The notes under the pieces are model-generated. The model was not told the origin of the DNA. It saw only the letters and a program-made list of their open reading frames with translations, and searched no databases. From contig NZ_CP109473.1 of the NCBI RefSeq assembly GCF_036227405.1, positions 5,332,001-5,396,000 of the forward strand: a DNA stretch of 64,000 nt. The letters are read 5' to 3'. The DNA is from Streptomyces sp. NBC_01460. GTDB lineage: Bacteria > Actinomycetota > Actinomycetes > Streptomycetales > Streptomycetaceae. Numbering within the stretch: position 1 is the stretch's first letter; each line of letters begins with the position of its first letter. A program made the translations under genes and the position numbers. Of the stretch, positions 17,527 to 28,431 are shown one piece after another.

Positions 17527-17695
17527 AACGCGTCTCGCAACCTTGTGCATCCCTCGCGAGTCGGTTCCTTCGGGACCGGGTGCTGATTCTCACGTCCGGA
17601 AAAGACCGGATCGCCTGCCATTTGTCCAAGCTTTCAGTGTTAGCTGGCAGGTCTGACCGGAGCGGTACGAGCAGAAGAACAGGAGCACCACAGCG

Positions 17696-19927
17696 ATGGG
17701 TCGAGCGGATGAGCGACGAGCCCAGGGGCGGGGAGCGCGCCAGGCCGCCGAGGGCGGCCGAATACGCCGGCTCTTCACCTGGCGCAAGGTCCTGGGCACC
17801 TTCTTCGGGCTCTGCCTGCTGGTGATGGGCGCCTTCGCGGCGCTCTACGTGTACGTCGACGTGCCCGAGGCCAACGCCCAGGCCGAGAAGCAGAGCAACG
17901 TCTACAAGTACAGCGACGGCACGCTCCTGGCCCGCAGCAACTCCGAGGTCAACCGCGAGATAGTCGACCTCGGCGTCGTACCGAAGAGCGTCCAGCACGC
18001 CTTCGTCGCCGCCGAGAACAAGTCCTTCTACCGGGACCAGGGCGTCGACCTCAAGGGCACCGCGCGAGGCCTGCTCAACACGCTCTCCGGCAAGGGCAAG
18101 CAGGGTGGTTCCACGATCACGCAGCAGTACGTGAAGAACTACTACCTCACCCAGGACCAGACGGTCACCCGCAAGCTCAAGGAGCTGGTGATCTCGCTCA
18201 AGGTCGACCAGCGCATGAAGAAGGACGACATCCTCGCCGGGTACCTGAACACGGTGTACTACGGGCGCGGCGCGAGCGGCATCCAGGCGGCGGCGCAGGC
18301 CTACTACGGCGTCGACGCCAAGGATCTCGACACCTCCCAGGGCGCCTACCTCGCCTCCCTCCTCCAGGCCCCCAGCCAGTACGACTGGGCCTACGCCACC
18401 CCGACCGGCAAGAAGCTGGTCAAGGAGCGCTGGGCCTACACGCTGAACAACATGGTCGACGAGGGCTGGCTCGACCGGGCCGAGCGGGACAAGCTGACGT
18501 TCCCCGTCCCGAAGGCGCCCAAGGCGGCCCCCGGCATGGAGGGCCAGACCGGCTACCTCGTCGAGGCCGCCAACGACGAGATGAAGCGGCAGGGCATCAC
18601 CGACGAGATGCTGGACGCCGGGGGCTGGACGGTCACCCTCAACATCGACCGGAAGCGGCAGAAGCAGCTCGAGAAGTCGGTGAACCGGCAGCTGGAGAAC
18701 CAGCTCGACCGGGACACGAACAAGGTCGACGCGACCGTGCAGGCCGGCGCCACCTCCGTGGATCCGAAGACCGGCAGGGTGGTCGCGCTGTACGGAGGCG
18801 TCGGCGCCACCGAGCACTGGTACAACAACGCCACCCGCCAGGACTACCAGCCGGCCTCCACCTTCAAGCCGCTGGTGCTCGCCTCCGCGCTGGAGAACGG
18901 CTCGAAGACCCAGGACGGCGACCTGATCGGCCTGAACACGATCTACGACGGCACCAGCAAGCGCCCCGTGGTCGGCAGCAGCGTCCCGTTCGCCCCGCAG
19001 AACGAGGACGACATCAGCTACGACAGTCCGACCGTCCAGCGGGCCATGGACAAGTCGATCAACTCCGTCTTCGCGCAGATGGTCGTCGACGCCGACCCGA
19101 GCGCCGTGAAGAAGACGGCGCTCGCCCTGGGCGTGCCGGACAAGAACTTCCCCGAGACGCCCGCGATGACCCTGGGCACCATGAACGCCTCCACGTGGGA
19201 CATGGCCGGGGTCTACGCCACCCTGGACAACCACGGCAAGAAGGTCACCCCGACCATCGTGAAGTCCGCCGCGAACCGTGACCGCACCATGGAGCCGGTC
19301 GACGGCGTGGGCGGCCAGGTGATCAGCAGGGCGTCCGCCGACACCGTGACGAAGGCGCTGACCGAGGTCGTCGACATCGGCTCCGGCCACGAGGCCAACA
19401 CCTCCGCCTACGACGCCGCGGGCAAGACGGGCACGTCGGAGAACAACAAGGCGGCCTGGTTCACCGGCTACACCCCGGAGCTCTCCACCGCCGTGGCCCT
19501 GTTCGGCGAGTCCACCAAGGAGGGCGGCGGCCAGGTCAGCCTCACCGGCACGGCCAACTCCGGCCGGGCCAACGGCGGCGGATTCCCCGCGAAGATCTGG
19601 GCGGACTACACGCTGGGCGCGCTCGGGGGCGGCTCGGACGCCACCTTCGACCTGGAGGGTGTGGAGCGCGGCGAGACGGCGGTGACCGAGACCCCCTCGG
19701 TCACCCCGTCCGAGACCGAGGAGCCCTCCGAGACGCCGTCCGAGGAGCCGGAGGAGCCCTCCGAGTCGCCGAGCGAGACGCCCGGCGAGGAGTCGCCGCC
19801 GGTCGAGACGCCGAGCGAGACCCCTTCCCAGACGCCGAGCGGGACACCCAGCGAGACCAAGGACCCCGACGACGGTGAGCAGCCGCCGGGCGAGCGGCCG
19901 GGCGCCGAGGGGCTGCTCGGGCAGTAG
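17696..19927 (+). CDS. bifunctional class A penicillin-binding protein
   Basis: Encodes 743 residues. After a cytosolic basic N-terminus and one membrane anchor (GTFFGLCLLVMGAFAALYVYV) comes the GT51 glycosyltransferase (AFVAAENKSFYRDQGVD with the catalytic Glu; GGSTITQQYVKNYYL; KELVISLKVD). The transpeptidase follows with Ser-x-x-Lys in STFKP (about residue 388), SINSVF (about 452) and KTGTSENNKAAWFTGY (about 575). It polymerises and crosslinks peptidoglycan outside the membrane. The last 90 residues are a low-complexity tail of PSETP-like repeats, probably wall-spanning or disordered. ATG 17696 has AGGAG upstream. Confidence 0.95.
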   Translation: MGRADERRAQGRGARQAAEGGRIRRLFTWRKVLGTFFGLCLLVMGAFAALYVYVDVPEANAQAEKQSNVYKYSDGTLLARSNSEVNREIVDLGVVPKSVQHAFVAAENKSFYRDQGVDLKGTARGLLNTLSGKGKQGGSTITQQYVKNYYLTQDQTVTRKLKELVISLKVDQRMKKDDILAGYLNTVYYGRGASGIQAAAQAYYGVDAKDLDTSQGAYLASLLQAPSQYDWAYATPTGKKLVKERWAYTLNNMVDEGWLDRAERDKLTFPVPKAPKAAPGMEGQTGYLVEAANDEMKRQGITDEMLDAGGWTVTLNIDRKRQKQLEKSVNRQLENQLDRDTNKVDATVQAGATSVDPKTGRVVALYGGVGATEHWYNNATRQDYQPASTFKPLVLASALENGSKTQDGDLIGLNTIYDGTSKRPVVGSSVPFAPQNEDDISYDSPTVQRAMDKSINSVFAQMVVDADPSAVKKTALALGVPDKNFPETPAMTLGTMNASTWDMAGVYATLDNHGKKVTPTIVKSAANRDRTMEPVDGVGGQVISRASADTVTKALTEVVDIGSGHEANTSAYDAAGKTGTSENNKAAWFTGYTPELSTAVALFGESTKEGGGQVSLTGTANSGRANGGGFPAKIWADYTLGALGGGSDATFDLEGVERGETAVTETPSVTPSETEEPSETPSEEPEEPSESPSETPGEESPPVETPSETPSQTPSGTPSETKDPDDGEQPPGERPGAEGLLGQ

Positions 19928-19929
19928 CG

Positions 19930-19973
19930 ACGTAGGAGGGGCGGGTGCCGGCCGGCACCCGCCCCTCCTACGT
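19930..19973. terminator. 44-bp perfect palindrome, terminator after the PBP gene
   Basis: The sequence 19930-19973 is a perfect inverted repeat with 22-bp arms meeting at 19951/19952. It starts three bases after the PBP stop codon and would form an exceptionally stable bidirectional hairpin; no T-run. Confidence 0.85.
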
Positions 19974-19981
19974 GTCCGGCG

Positions 19982-20155
19982 TCAGCCGCCGTTGACCTTC
20001 TTCGCGACACGGTCGCCGAGGTCCTTGTCCGCGTTGCGCCAGTACTGCGGCGCACGCTCCAGGACCGGCCTGCTCGCCCCGTCCGGCAGATGGCCGGAGA
20101 TGTCGGAGACGAGCCGCTCGCGCGCCGCGTCGTCCAGGACCCCGCGCACCAGGGG
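19982..20155 (-). pseudogene. 3' remnant of a catalase gene
   Basis: The minus-strand frame ending with the stop at 19982-19984 spells about 57 residues that read as the C-terminus of a haem catalase: LVRGVLDDAARERLVSDI, then SGHLPDG, VLERAPQYWRNADKDLGDRVA. In full catalases this region follows some 430 residues. Here the frame upstream of about 20155 loses all resemblance and runs into the phosphatase gene, so only the tail remains. It looks like the relic of a deleted katA-type gene, stabilised next to the PBP terminator. Confidence 0.7.
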
Positions 20156-20253
20156 TGCCGGGCTGTCCCCGGTCGTCGTCCGCGCTGCGGCTGAGGTCAA
20201 CTCCGCCGACGGGAGGTCGGCAACAGGGGAACCGGCGGGGACAGGGCGATCCC

Positions 20254-22200
20254 CTAGGGGGTCGCCATCTCGAACCAGACCACCTTGCCCGTGGAGAGCC
20301 GGGTCGCCCCCCACCGCCTGGCCAGCCGGTTGACCAGGAACAGTCCCCGGCCGCCCTCGTCCGTCTCCCGGGCACGCCGTTGCCTGGGCAGCTGCGGGGA
20401 GTCGTCGCCGACCTCGCAGCGCAGGATGTCCGTGCGCAGCAGCCGCAGTGTCACCGGCCGCTCCGCGTAGCGCACGGCGTTGGTCACCACCTCGCTGACC
20501 AGCAGCTCCACCTCGTCCGAGAGGTCGTCCAGGCCCCACCTGCTCAAGGCCCTGCGGGCCAGCCTGCGGGCACGTCCCGGAGCCGCGTCCTCCGGTTCGA
20601 GGAACCAGTACGCGACGTCACTCGGGGCGATCCCGTCGAAGCGGGCGGCGAGCAGGGCGATGTCGTCGTCCCGGTCGCCCGGCCCGAGCATGTCCAGCAC
20701 GTCGTCGCAGAGCGCTTCCAGCGGCGGCGAGTGGTCCGGCCCCGTCAGCTGGGCGGTGGCGGCCAGCCGCTCCCGAAGGATCTCGATGCCCGTCCAGACG
20801 TCCCGCATCCGGGACTCCACCAGGCCGTCCGTGTACAGCAGCAGCGTGGCACCGGCCGGCGCGTCCAGCTCGACGGCCTCGAAGTCGACCCCGCCGACCC
20901 CGATCGGCGCGCCCGGCGGCACCCGGAGCACCTCGGCCCGGCCCCCCAGATGGAGCAGCACGGGCGGCGGGTGCCCCGCGTTGGCGATGGTGATGCGGTG
21001 TGCGACGGGGTCGTACACCGCGTACAGGCAGGTCGCCATGCGGTCGCTGCCGAGCCGCTGGGCCTGCTCGTCCAGATGGTGCAGGACCTCCTGCGGAGGC
21101 AGGTCGAGTCCCGCCAGGGTCTGCGCGGTGGTGCGCAGCTGGCCCATGATCGCCGCGGACGTCATGGAGTGCCCCATCACGTCACCGACGACCAGGGCGA
21201 CCCTGCTGCCGGGCAGCGGGATCGCGTCGTACCAGTCGCCGCCCACCCGGGCCGTCTCCGCGGCCGGGAGGTAGCGCGAGGCCAGGCGTACGCCGGTGGG
21301 CTGGGGCAGCGAGTCGGGCAGCATCGTGCGCTGGAGCTCGTCGGCGATGTACGCCTCGCGCCCGTACAGCACGGCCTTGTCGATGCCGAGCGCCGTGTGC
21401 GTGGCCAGCTGCGCCGCGACCAGGAGGTCGTTGGCCTCGAACGGCGGGCGGTCCGTGCCGCGCAGGAAGACCGCGGCACCGATCACCCGGCGCCGGCCGC
21501 GCAGCGGCGCCAGGATCGCGCGGTGCCCGGTCGGCACCGTCCGGCCCGCCCCCAGCAGCTCGGGCAGGGCCACGCGGGCCGCGGCGGAGTCACCGAACAC
21601 GGGGCGTACCCCGCGCAGCACCTCGGCGAGCGCGCCGCCCGCCATGATCTCGCACAGGTCGGCCGCGGGCAGCAGCCCGGCCTGCGGGTCGGTGACGGGC
21701 AGCCGCAGCCGCTCGCCCTCCGGACCGCTCTCGCTTTCCTCGTCGGCCAGCCGCAGCCTGTCGGTGCGCCGCAGCCGCAGTACGAAGGGGTTGGCCGGGC
21801 GCTCGTCGCCCACCGGGAGCGGGTCGCGGAGGTAGACGAGTATGGCGTCGGAGAACGTGGGCACGCTCGCCCGGCACAGGCCCAGCACGATCTCGTCCAG
21901 GTCTATGCCCCGGGCGATCCGGCGGGTCGCCGCGCCGACGAAACGCAGACGGTCCCCCTCGCGGCGGGAGACCGTCTGGGTGTCGGCGACGGGTGCGGCG
22001 GCCTCCGCGCCGGGTGCCGGGTTCGGCAGGGCGTTCGGGACCGGGCCCTTCACCGCGTTCGGCACCGCGGGGGAGGGGCCGGGGATCGCGGCCGTGGCAG
22101 CGGCGCCCGGCGGGGCCTCCTGCTGCCGGGGCCGGGCGCGTTCCTGCGGCCGGGCAGCGAGGGGCTGTCGGCCTTCGTGGGAGGTGGGATGCTCCGTCAC
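20254..22200 (-). CDS. SpoIIE/RsbU-type PP2C phosphatase with GAF and HATPase domains
   Basis: Encodes 648 residues from GTG 22200. After a Pro/Ala-rich N-terminus, a GAF-like sensor spans about residues 75-290. A PP2C/SpoIIE phosphatase follows (about 300-515; RVGGDWYDAI, VVGDVMGHSM, TIANAGHPPP, LLLYTDGLVE, GDRDDDIALL hold the metal-binding aspartates). A C-terminal RsbW-like HATPase_c_2 kinase domain lies at about 525-645 (LLVSEVVTNAVRYAE, DEGGRGLFLVNRLARRWG). Such fusions dephosphorylate anti-anti-sigma factors and bind or phosphorylate them through the kinase domain, linking a signal to alternative sigma factors. Upstream in-frame codons to 22296 are open, but the family text begins at MTEHP. 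Confidence 0.9.
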   Translation of the reverse strand: MTEHPTSHEGRQPLAARPQERARPRQQEAPPGAAATAAIPGPSPAVPNAVKGPVPNALPNPAPGAEAAAPVADTQTVSRREGDRLRFVGAATRRIARGIDLDEIVLGLCRASVPTFSDAILVYLRDPLPVGDERPANPFVLRLRRTDRLRLADEESESGPEGERLRLPVTDPQAGLLPAADLCEIMAGGALAEVLRGVRPVFGDSAAARVALPELLGAGRTVPTGHRAILAPLRGRRRVIGAAVFLRGTDRPPFEANDLLVAAQLATHTALGIDKAVLYGREAYIADELQRTMLPDSLPQPTGVRLASRYLPAAETARVGGDWYDAIPLPGSRVALVVGDVMGHSMTSAAIMGQLRTTAQTLAGLDLPPQEVLHHLDEQAQRLGSDRMATCLYAVYDPVAHRITIANAGHPPPVLLHLGGRAEVLRVPPGAPIGVGGVDFEAVELDAPAGATLLLYTDGLVESRMRDVWTGIEILRERLAATAQLTGPDHSPPLEALCDDVLDMLGPGDRDDDIALLAARFDGIAPSDVAYWFLEPEDAAPGRARRLARRALSRWGLDDLSDEVELLVSEVVTNAVRYAERPVTLRLLRTDILRCEVGDDSPQLPRQRRARETDEGGRGLFLVNRLARRWGATRLSTGKVVWFEMATP

Positions 22201-22588
22201 GCGTGGGATTCCGTCCGTCCGGGCCGGTTGTATGAGGCAGGCGCGGTCACCTCGGGGCCTTGCGCCACTGTGCCCCGGCAAGAGCGGTGAGAACAACGGC
22301 TGTCACCGGATGCCCTCGGGAAAGGGGCCGAAACCGTTCGGCCGCGCAGGGGGCCGGTCCGGGGTCTCCCGGTGGCCGGGCAGCGGACAGCGAGCACGTC
22401 TCCACCCCCTCGTAGTGGTTCGGGCGACCGCACGTCCACCGGTCTCGTGAACCGTGTGACTCGTGCGACGCGCGCGGTGACTGATGGTCAGGCCCCCGTC
22501 CGGTCACGCCGGTTGTGGCGCATCGGTCCGGAGGGGCGGTTCATGGAGGGCGATCCTACGGTTGCCCCCCTGGGGTGCATCAAGGGTC
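22201..22588. other. 388-bp intergenic region without a recognised gene
   Basis: I see no coding sequence with conserved character and no clear hairpin with a T-run. It holds the control region of the phosphatase gene (minus strand) and the tail end behind the DUF402 gene. Confidence 0.4.
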
Positions 22589-23305
22589 TCACGACGGCGT
22601 GGGGGCGGGGGTGCGGTCCCAGTCATCGGGCAGCGGGGGGACCTGCCAGTGGGGTTCGGGCCGCCAGTGTTCCCAGCCGTCACTGAAGGGCGCGCCCCAG
22701 CGCTGGATCACCTCGACCGCGGCCAGCCCGGCCTCGCGCACCCGCCGGGCGGTGGCCTCGTCCATCAGCCCGACGCGCTGGGCCTGGGCGAACTCGTCCT
22801 CGTCGAGCCACTCCCAGCTGTGGTCGGGGCGTACGGAGATGTCGAGGAAGTGGTCCTGCGAATCGACCCCGCCCGCCCAGCGTGAGCGGGGCTCCTCGAG
22901 GTTGACGTACCAGTTGCGGAAGAGCCAGCCCCGGTCCCAGAACAGCCAGACCGACCAGGGGTCGCCCGGCCGGGCCAGCTTCAGCACCCCCGAGCCGAAC
23001 CACCGCGAGCGCGCCGTCGTGCGCGGGCGGGTGTAGCGGGTGGCGAGGGGCTCGGCGTGCACCTGGGTGCCGTCGGCGAGGACCGGTCTCACGCACTCGG
23101 TGCCGGACGCCATCCACACGGCCAGCAGCTCGTCCGTGTCCTGGACGACGGTGACCGGCCGGCAGATGTGGACCGTGCCGTCGCCGTCACCGGGCCTCTC
23201 GTTGGCCCGGTAGCGCCAGAGAATCCGGTCCCCCGGCGCCCAGCGCACTCCGTCCCCCGCACCCGCCCCGGTGCCTGCTCCCGTACCCGCGTCCGTCGCT
23301 GTCAT
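22589..23305 (-). CDS. DUF402 / FomD-like protein
   Basis: Encodes 238 residues. The central text RYTRPRTTARSRWFGSGVLKLARPGDPWSVWLFWDRGWLFRNWYVNLEEP followed by VDSQDHFLDISVRPDHSWEWLDEDEFAQAQ is characteristic of the DUF402/FomD barrel fold. Acidic residues in DSQDHFLDI and ELDEDEF-like segments would bind metal. FomD of fosfomycin biosynthesis hydrolyses nucleotidyl diphosphate linkages, and relatives act as nucleoside diphosphatases. No fosfomycin genes are nearby, so a housekeeping phosphatase role is likelier. The N-terminus is Gly/Ala/Thr-rich low complexity. It follows fumC by 43 bp. Confidence 0.82.
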   Translation of the reverse strand: MTATDAGTGAGTGAGAGDGVRWAPGDRILWRYRANERPGDGDGTVHICRPVTVVQDTDELLAVWMASGTECVRPVLADGTQVHAEPLATRYTRPRTTARSRWFGSGVLKLARPGDPWSVWLFWDRGWLFRNWYVNLEEPRSRWAGGVDSQDHFLDISVRPDHSWEWLDEDEFAQAQRVGLMDEATARRVREAGLAAVEVIQRWGAPFSDGWEHWRPEPHWQVPPLPDDWDRTPAPTPS

Positions 23306-23348
23306 GAAGAGATCTTAGAGACGTGCGCGCCGGTGCGGCGGGTTACGG

Positions 23349-24752
<1,404 letters not shown>

Positions 24753-24864
24753 GGTGTTCAGACCTCCTGATGCAGATGAGCACGCGGGGTGTTCCACGTA
24801 TTCCCCGCGCGTCTCCCGCCGGAAAGGTATCCGCGGAGAGGTCGTCGGCCGGTCGGACGCGGCG

Positions 24865-24894
24865 GAGCGGGCGCCGTCGGATGCGCGCCCGCTC
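24865..24894 (-). terminator. hairpin after the small secreted protein gene
   Basis: Ten-base-pair perfect stem GAGCGGGCGC / GCGCCCGCTC with a ten-base loop, 22 bp downstream of the stop at 24917 in the minus direction. Confidence 0.65.
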
Positions 24895-24916
24895 CTTGCC
24901 GCCCGAGCGGTGCGGA

Positions 24917-25432
24917 TCAGTTGCAGGGGAACACGTAGTCGCTCGAGTAGTTGACGGAGAGGTTGCTGGACGAGGTGCCCATCTTCGCCGTCACCTTGGC
25001 GCACGCGATGCTCGACACATAGACGGGGCCCGCGTACTGGGTGAAGTTCCCGGTGTCCGTGTCGCAGCCGGTTCCGTCCACCTTGCAGACCTTCAGGTAC
25101 ATGTAACGGGAGACGCCCACGTTGTTGTCCAGGATCGCGCAGCCCTTGGCCCCGTTGGTGTAGGAGAACAGGGTCGCCAGGCGCATGTCGGGCTCGGTTC
25201 CGACCGGCAGCGGTATCGCCTTGTTCAGGGCGTACCCGGTCCCGCACACCGTCGCGGCGGCGGCCGTCGCCTGCGGGTCCTCCTCGGCCAGGGCCAGGGT
25301 CGTCGCGTCGGCCTTCGCCGACACCGCCACCGCGGGCACGTCCGAGGCGACGGCCTGGGGCGCGCCCAGGACGGCGCCGGCGAGGGCGGCCGCGGCGAGG
25401 CCGGAGCGCAGGGCAACTGCGAAACGTGACAT
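24917..25432 (-). CDS. small secreted cysteine-rich protein
   Basis: Encodes 171 residues. A signal peptide is obvious ([29 protein letters not shown], cleavage after about residue 29). The mature part has six cysteines (in TVCGTG, KGCAI, KVCKV, TGCDT, IACAK and the C-terminal FPCN), consistent with three disulphides, and a beta-rich pattern. I do not recognise a named family; it resembles small extracellular hypothetical proteins of Streptomyces. It lies between the two fumarase genes but has its own ribosome site and a downstream hairpin, so it is probably expressed alone. Confidence 0.7.
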   Translation of the reverse strand: MSRFAVALRSGLAAAALAGAVLGAPQAVASDVPAVAVSAKADATTLALAEEDPQATAAAATVCGTGYALNKAIPLPVGTEPDMRLATLFSYTNGAKGCAILDNNVGVSRYMYLKVCKVDGTGCDTDTGNFTQYAGPVYVSSIACAKVTAKMGTSSSNLSVNYSSDYVFPCN

Positions 25433-25734
25433 GACCGATTTCTCTTCCTGCCGGAACGGGTGTGCCCGAGCCGGTGGCCGGGCGAGGAGATCGCGCGTCG
25501 AACGCCTGTTCAAACTAGATGCGCCATGCATCCGAGAGTAGTGACGGGACGATCAATGGCGTGAACTACGCCCCGGGTTCCTTGGCAGGAGCGGCCTCGG
25601 CCAGTGGCGGCCGGGTGCTGATGGAGGTCGGGTGGCCGAAACGCACGGGTCAGGAGCCGCCGGCCCGCTCCGGAGACACGGCAGGGGCACCCGGCAGTCT
25701 GCCGGATGCCCCTGCGGTCGCCGGGCCGGGAAGG
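25433..25734. other. 302-bp intergenic region with the terminator of the class I fumarase gene
   Basis: Contains the hairpin at 25681-25715 and the upstream region of the small secreted protein gene. The sequence around 25500-25560 is less GC-rich than its surroundings (AAACTAGATGCGCCATGCAT), as expected of a promoter zone. No protein gene is visible. Confidence 0.5.
25681..25715 (-). terminator. hairpin after the class I fumarase gene
   Basis: Stem GCAGGGGCA-CCGGCA paired with TGCCGG-TGCCCCTGC across a three-base loop, one internal mismatch, 20 bp past the stop codon at 25735. Confidence 0.75.
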
Positions 25735-27402
25735 TCAGCCGAGGCCGGGGCCGCGGACCGGGATGCTGGTGAAGGTCGGTGCCGGGGCGGGCTCGGTGAA
25801 GAAGTCGTTGCCCTTGTCGTCGACCACGACGAACGCGGGGAAGTCCTCGACCTCGATCCGCCAGACCGCCTCCATGCCGAGCTCCTCGTACTCGACGACC
25901 TCGACCTTCTTGATGCAGTCCTGTGCGAGACGGGCGGCGGGGCCGCCGATCGAGCCGAGGTAGAAGCCGCCGTGCGCGTCGCACGCGTCCGTGACCTGCT
26001 TGGACCGGTTGCCCTTGGCGAGCATCACCTTGGAGCCGCCCGCCGCCTGGAACTGCGCGACGTAGCTGTCCATCCGGCCGGCCGTCGTCGGGCCGAAGGA
26101 GCCGGACGCGTAACCCTCGGGGGTCTTGGCCGGGCCCGCGTAGTACACCGGGTGGTCCTTGAGGTACTGCGGCATCTCCTCGCCCGCGTCCAGCCGCTCC
26201 TTGATCTTGGCGTGCGCGATGTCGCGTGCCACGACCAGCGGGCCGGTCAGCGAGAGGCGGGTCTTGACCGGGTACCTGGTCAGCTCGGCGAGGATGTCGT
26301 CCATCGGCTGGTTCAGGTCGATCTTCACCACGTCACCGGACTCGTCCAGGTGCTCGTCGGTGGTGTCGGGGAGGAAACGCGCCGGGTCCTTCTCCAGCTG
26401 CTCCAGGAACACGCCCTCGGCGGTGATCTTCGCGGTCGCCTGGCGGTCGGCCGAGCAGGACACGGCGATCGCGACGGGCAGGGAGGCGCCGTGCCGGGGG
26501 AGGCGGACGACCCGGACGTCGTGGCAGAAGTACTTGCCGCCGAACTGGGCGCCGATGCCGATCTTCTGCGTCAGCTCGAAGACCTTCTGCTCCAGGTCCT
26601 TGTCCCGGAAGCCGTGGCCGGTCGGGGATCCCTCGGCGGGCAGCTCGTCCAGGTAGTGCGCGGAGGCGTACTTCGCGGTCTTCAGCGCGAACTCGGCCGA
26701 CGTGCCGCCGACGACGATCGCCAGGTGGTACGGCGGGCAGGCCGCCGTACCCAGCGAACGGATCTTCTCCTCCAGGAACGTCATCATGGAGGCCTCGTTG
26801 AGGACCGCCTTGGTCTCCTGGTACAGGAAGGACTTGTTGGCCGAGCCGCCGCCCTTCGCCATGAAGAGGAACTTGTAGGCGCCGCCGTCCGTCGCGTACA
26901 GCTCGATCTGCGCCGGCAGGTTCGAGCCGGTGTTCTTCTCGTCCCACATGGTCAGCGGGGCCATCTGCGAGTACCGCAGATTGAGCTTCGTGTACGCGTC
27001 GAAGACGCCGTGCGACAGGGCCTCCTCGTCACCGCCCTCGGTGAGCACGTTCTGGCCGCGCTTGCCCATGACGATCGCCGTGCCGGTGTCCTGGCACATC
27101 GGCAGGACGCCCGCGGCGGCGATGTTCGCGTTCTTCAGGAGGTCCAGCGCGACGAACTTGTCGTTGGAGGAGGCCTCGGGGTCGTCGACGATGCGGCGCA
27201 GCTGCGCGAGGTGCGCGGGCCGCAGGTAGTGCGAGATGTCGTGCATCGCCTCGGCGGCGAGGGTGCGCAGGGCCTCCGGAGCCACCTTGAGGAACGTACG
27301 GCCGTCGGCCTCGAAGGTCGAGACGCCCTCGGCGGTCACCAGCCGGTACGGCGTGGTGTCCTCTCCCAGGGGGAGCAGATCGGAGTACGCAAACTCTGGC
27401 AT
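25735..27402 (-). CDS. fumA: class I (iron-sulphur) fumarate hydratase
   Basis: Encodes 555 residues. This is the [4Fe-4S]-dependent fumarase, unrelated in fold to FumC. Cluster-ligand regions are [36 protein letters not shown] and [15 protein letters not shown], with [14 protein letters not shown] in the beta domain. N- and C-terminal fumarase domains are fused in one chain, as in FumA/FumB. GAGGA upstream fits ATG 27402 (MPEFAY), whereas the upstream ATG at 27411 is too close to it. The cluster should make it oxygen-sensitive, complementary to FumC. Confidence 0.96.
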   Translation of the reverse strand: MPEFAYSDLLPLGEDTTPYRLVTAEGVSTFEADGRTFLKVAPEALRTLAAEAMHDISHYLRPAHLAQLRRIVDDPEASSNDKFVALDLLKNANIAAAGVLPMCQDTGTAIVMGKRGQNVLTEGGDEEALSHGVFDAYTKLNLRYSQMAPLTMWDEKNTGSNLPAQIELYATDGGAYKFLFMAKGGGSANKSFLYQETKAVLNEASMMTFLEEKIRSLGTAACPPYHLAIVVGGTSAEFALKTAKYASAHYLDELPAEGSPTGHGFRDKDLEQKVFELTQKIGIGAQFGGKYFCHDVRVVRLPRHGASLPVAIAVSCSADRQATAKITAEGVFLEQLEKDPARFLPDTTDEHLDESGDVVKIDLNQPMDDILAELTRYPVKTRLSLTGPLVVARDIAHAKIKERLDAGEEMPQYLKDHPVYYAGPAKTPEGYASGSFGPTTAGRMDSYVAQFQAAGGSKVMLAKGNRSKQVTDACDAHGGFYLGSIGGPAARLAQDCIKKVEVVEYEELGMEAVWRIEVEDFPAFVVVDDKGNDFFTEPAPAPTFTSIPVRGPGLG

Positions 27403-27574
27403 TACGGCCATTCCTCACTCGGCGACAGCGGCTGACCACCCTTGGGCAGCGCATCCACCAGGGTAGAGCGCCGGGGACGCGCCGAGCCTGTGAGGTAAGG
27501 CTCACCCGGACCGGCCGGTCCGGCGGGCCGGTGGCCCCGGAAGGGATTCGCGACGAGGCCGGAGAGGCACTGGT

Positions 27575-27600
27575 CGCGATCTATCGCGTTTGGGTAGGCT
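27575..27600 (+). promoter_or_regulatory. palindrome and -10 element before the DUF1707 gene
   Basis: CGCGAT-CT-ATCGCG (27575-27588) is a perfect dyad directly ahead of TAGGCT (27595-27600), a good TAnnnT -10 element. The GTG start follows six bases later, suggesting a leaderless mRNA whose promoter could be blocked by a repressor at the dyad. Confidence 0.5.
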
Positions 27601-27606
27601 GGTCCG

Positions 27607-28275
27607 GTGGACCTCGAGAAGCAGCCTCAGCAGCCCGTCGCTCCGGCCGGTCCCGCGCCCGCCGGGATCCGCGCCTCCGACGCGGACCGCGACCGGATCG
27701 CGGACATCCTGCGGGAGGCCGTGGCCGAAGGCCGGCTGACCGCCGAGGAGCACGCCGAGCGGGTCGACCTCGTCTACCGGGCCAAGACCGTCGGCGAGCT
27801 CGAGCCGCTGGTCCAGGACCTGCCGGCGCCCGGCGGCAGCACCCGTCAGGCCGGCTCGCCCTACGCCGACACCACCGGGGCCTCCGGGCCCGCCGAGAAC
27901 CTGGTGGCGGTCTTCAGCGGCTCCACCCGCAGGGGCCGTTGGCGCGTCGGCGGCCGCACGAACGCCTTCGCGCTCTTCGGCAGCGTCGAGATCGACCTGA
28001 CCGAGGCGCTGTTCGGCCAGCGCCTGACGGTGATCAACGCGACGTCCATCTTCGGCAGCGTCGAGATCAAGGTCCCCGAGAACATCTCGCTCCGGGGCAG
28101 CGGGACGGGCGTTTTCGGCAATTTCGAGGTCGACACACTGGAATCCGCGGACCCGGAGGCTCCGGTGGTCGTGGTGAACGGCTATTCCGTCTTCGGAAGC
28201 GTCGAGGCGAAGCCCAAGCGCGGCAAGCTCATCGCCAACCTCCACCAGCAGCTGCGCAAGCACCTCGGCCACTGA
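27607..28275 (+). CDS. DUF1707 (SHOCT-like) and LiaF-like domain protein
   Basis: Encodes 222 residues. DUF1707 at about residues 20-75: IRASDADRDRIADILREAVAEGRLTAEEHAERVDLVYRAKTVGELEPLVQDL. The C-terminal half has repeated beta motifs LFGSVEIDL, IFGSVEIKVP, FGNFEVDTL, VFGSVEAKP, the pattern of LiaF/DUF2154-like beta-solenoid domains. No membrane segment is present. Family members are linked to envelope stress sensing in actinobacteria, but a precise role is not known. It is probably translated from a leaderless mRNA starting at GTG 27607. Confidence 0.85.
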   Translation: MDLEKQPQQPVAPAGPAPAGIRASDADRDRIADILREAVAEGRLTAEEHAERVDLVYRAKTVGELEPLVQDLPAPGGSTRQAGSPYADTTGASGPAENLVAVFSGSTRRGRWRVGGRTNAFALFGSVEIDLTEALFGQRLTVINATSIFGSVEIKVPENISLRGSGTGVFGNFEVDTLESADPEAPVVVVNGYSVFGSVEAKPKRGKLIANLHQQLRKHLGH

Positions 28276-28431
28276 CGCCGCGGCACCCGCGATTTCAGGC
28301 CAGTCGGCGGCGCGGAGCGCCCGCGGGGGCCCGCCGGCGACGCCACTCAGTGCATAGGCGTGCGTACAGCGGGTAGGGAGTGCTGCATCGCCTCTTGCTC
28401 GCGAAGCCCAAGCCGTCGTCAGGAGTGGACC

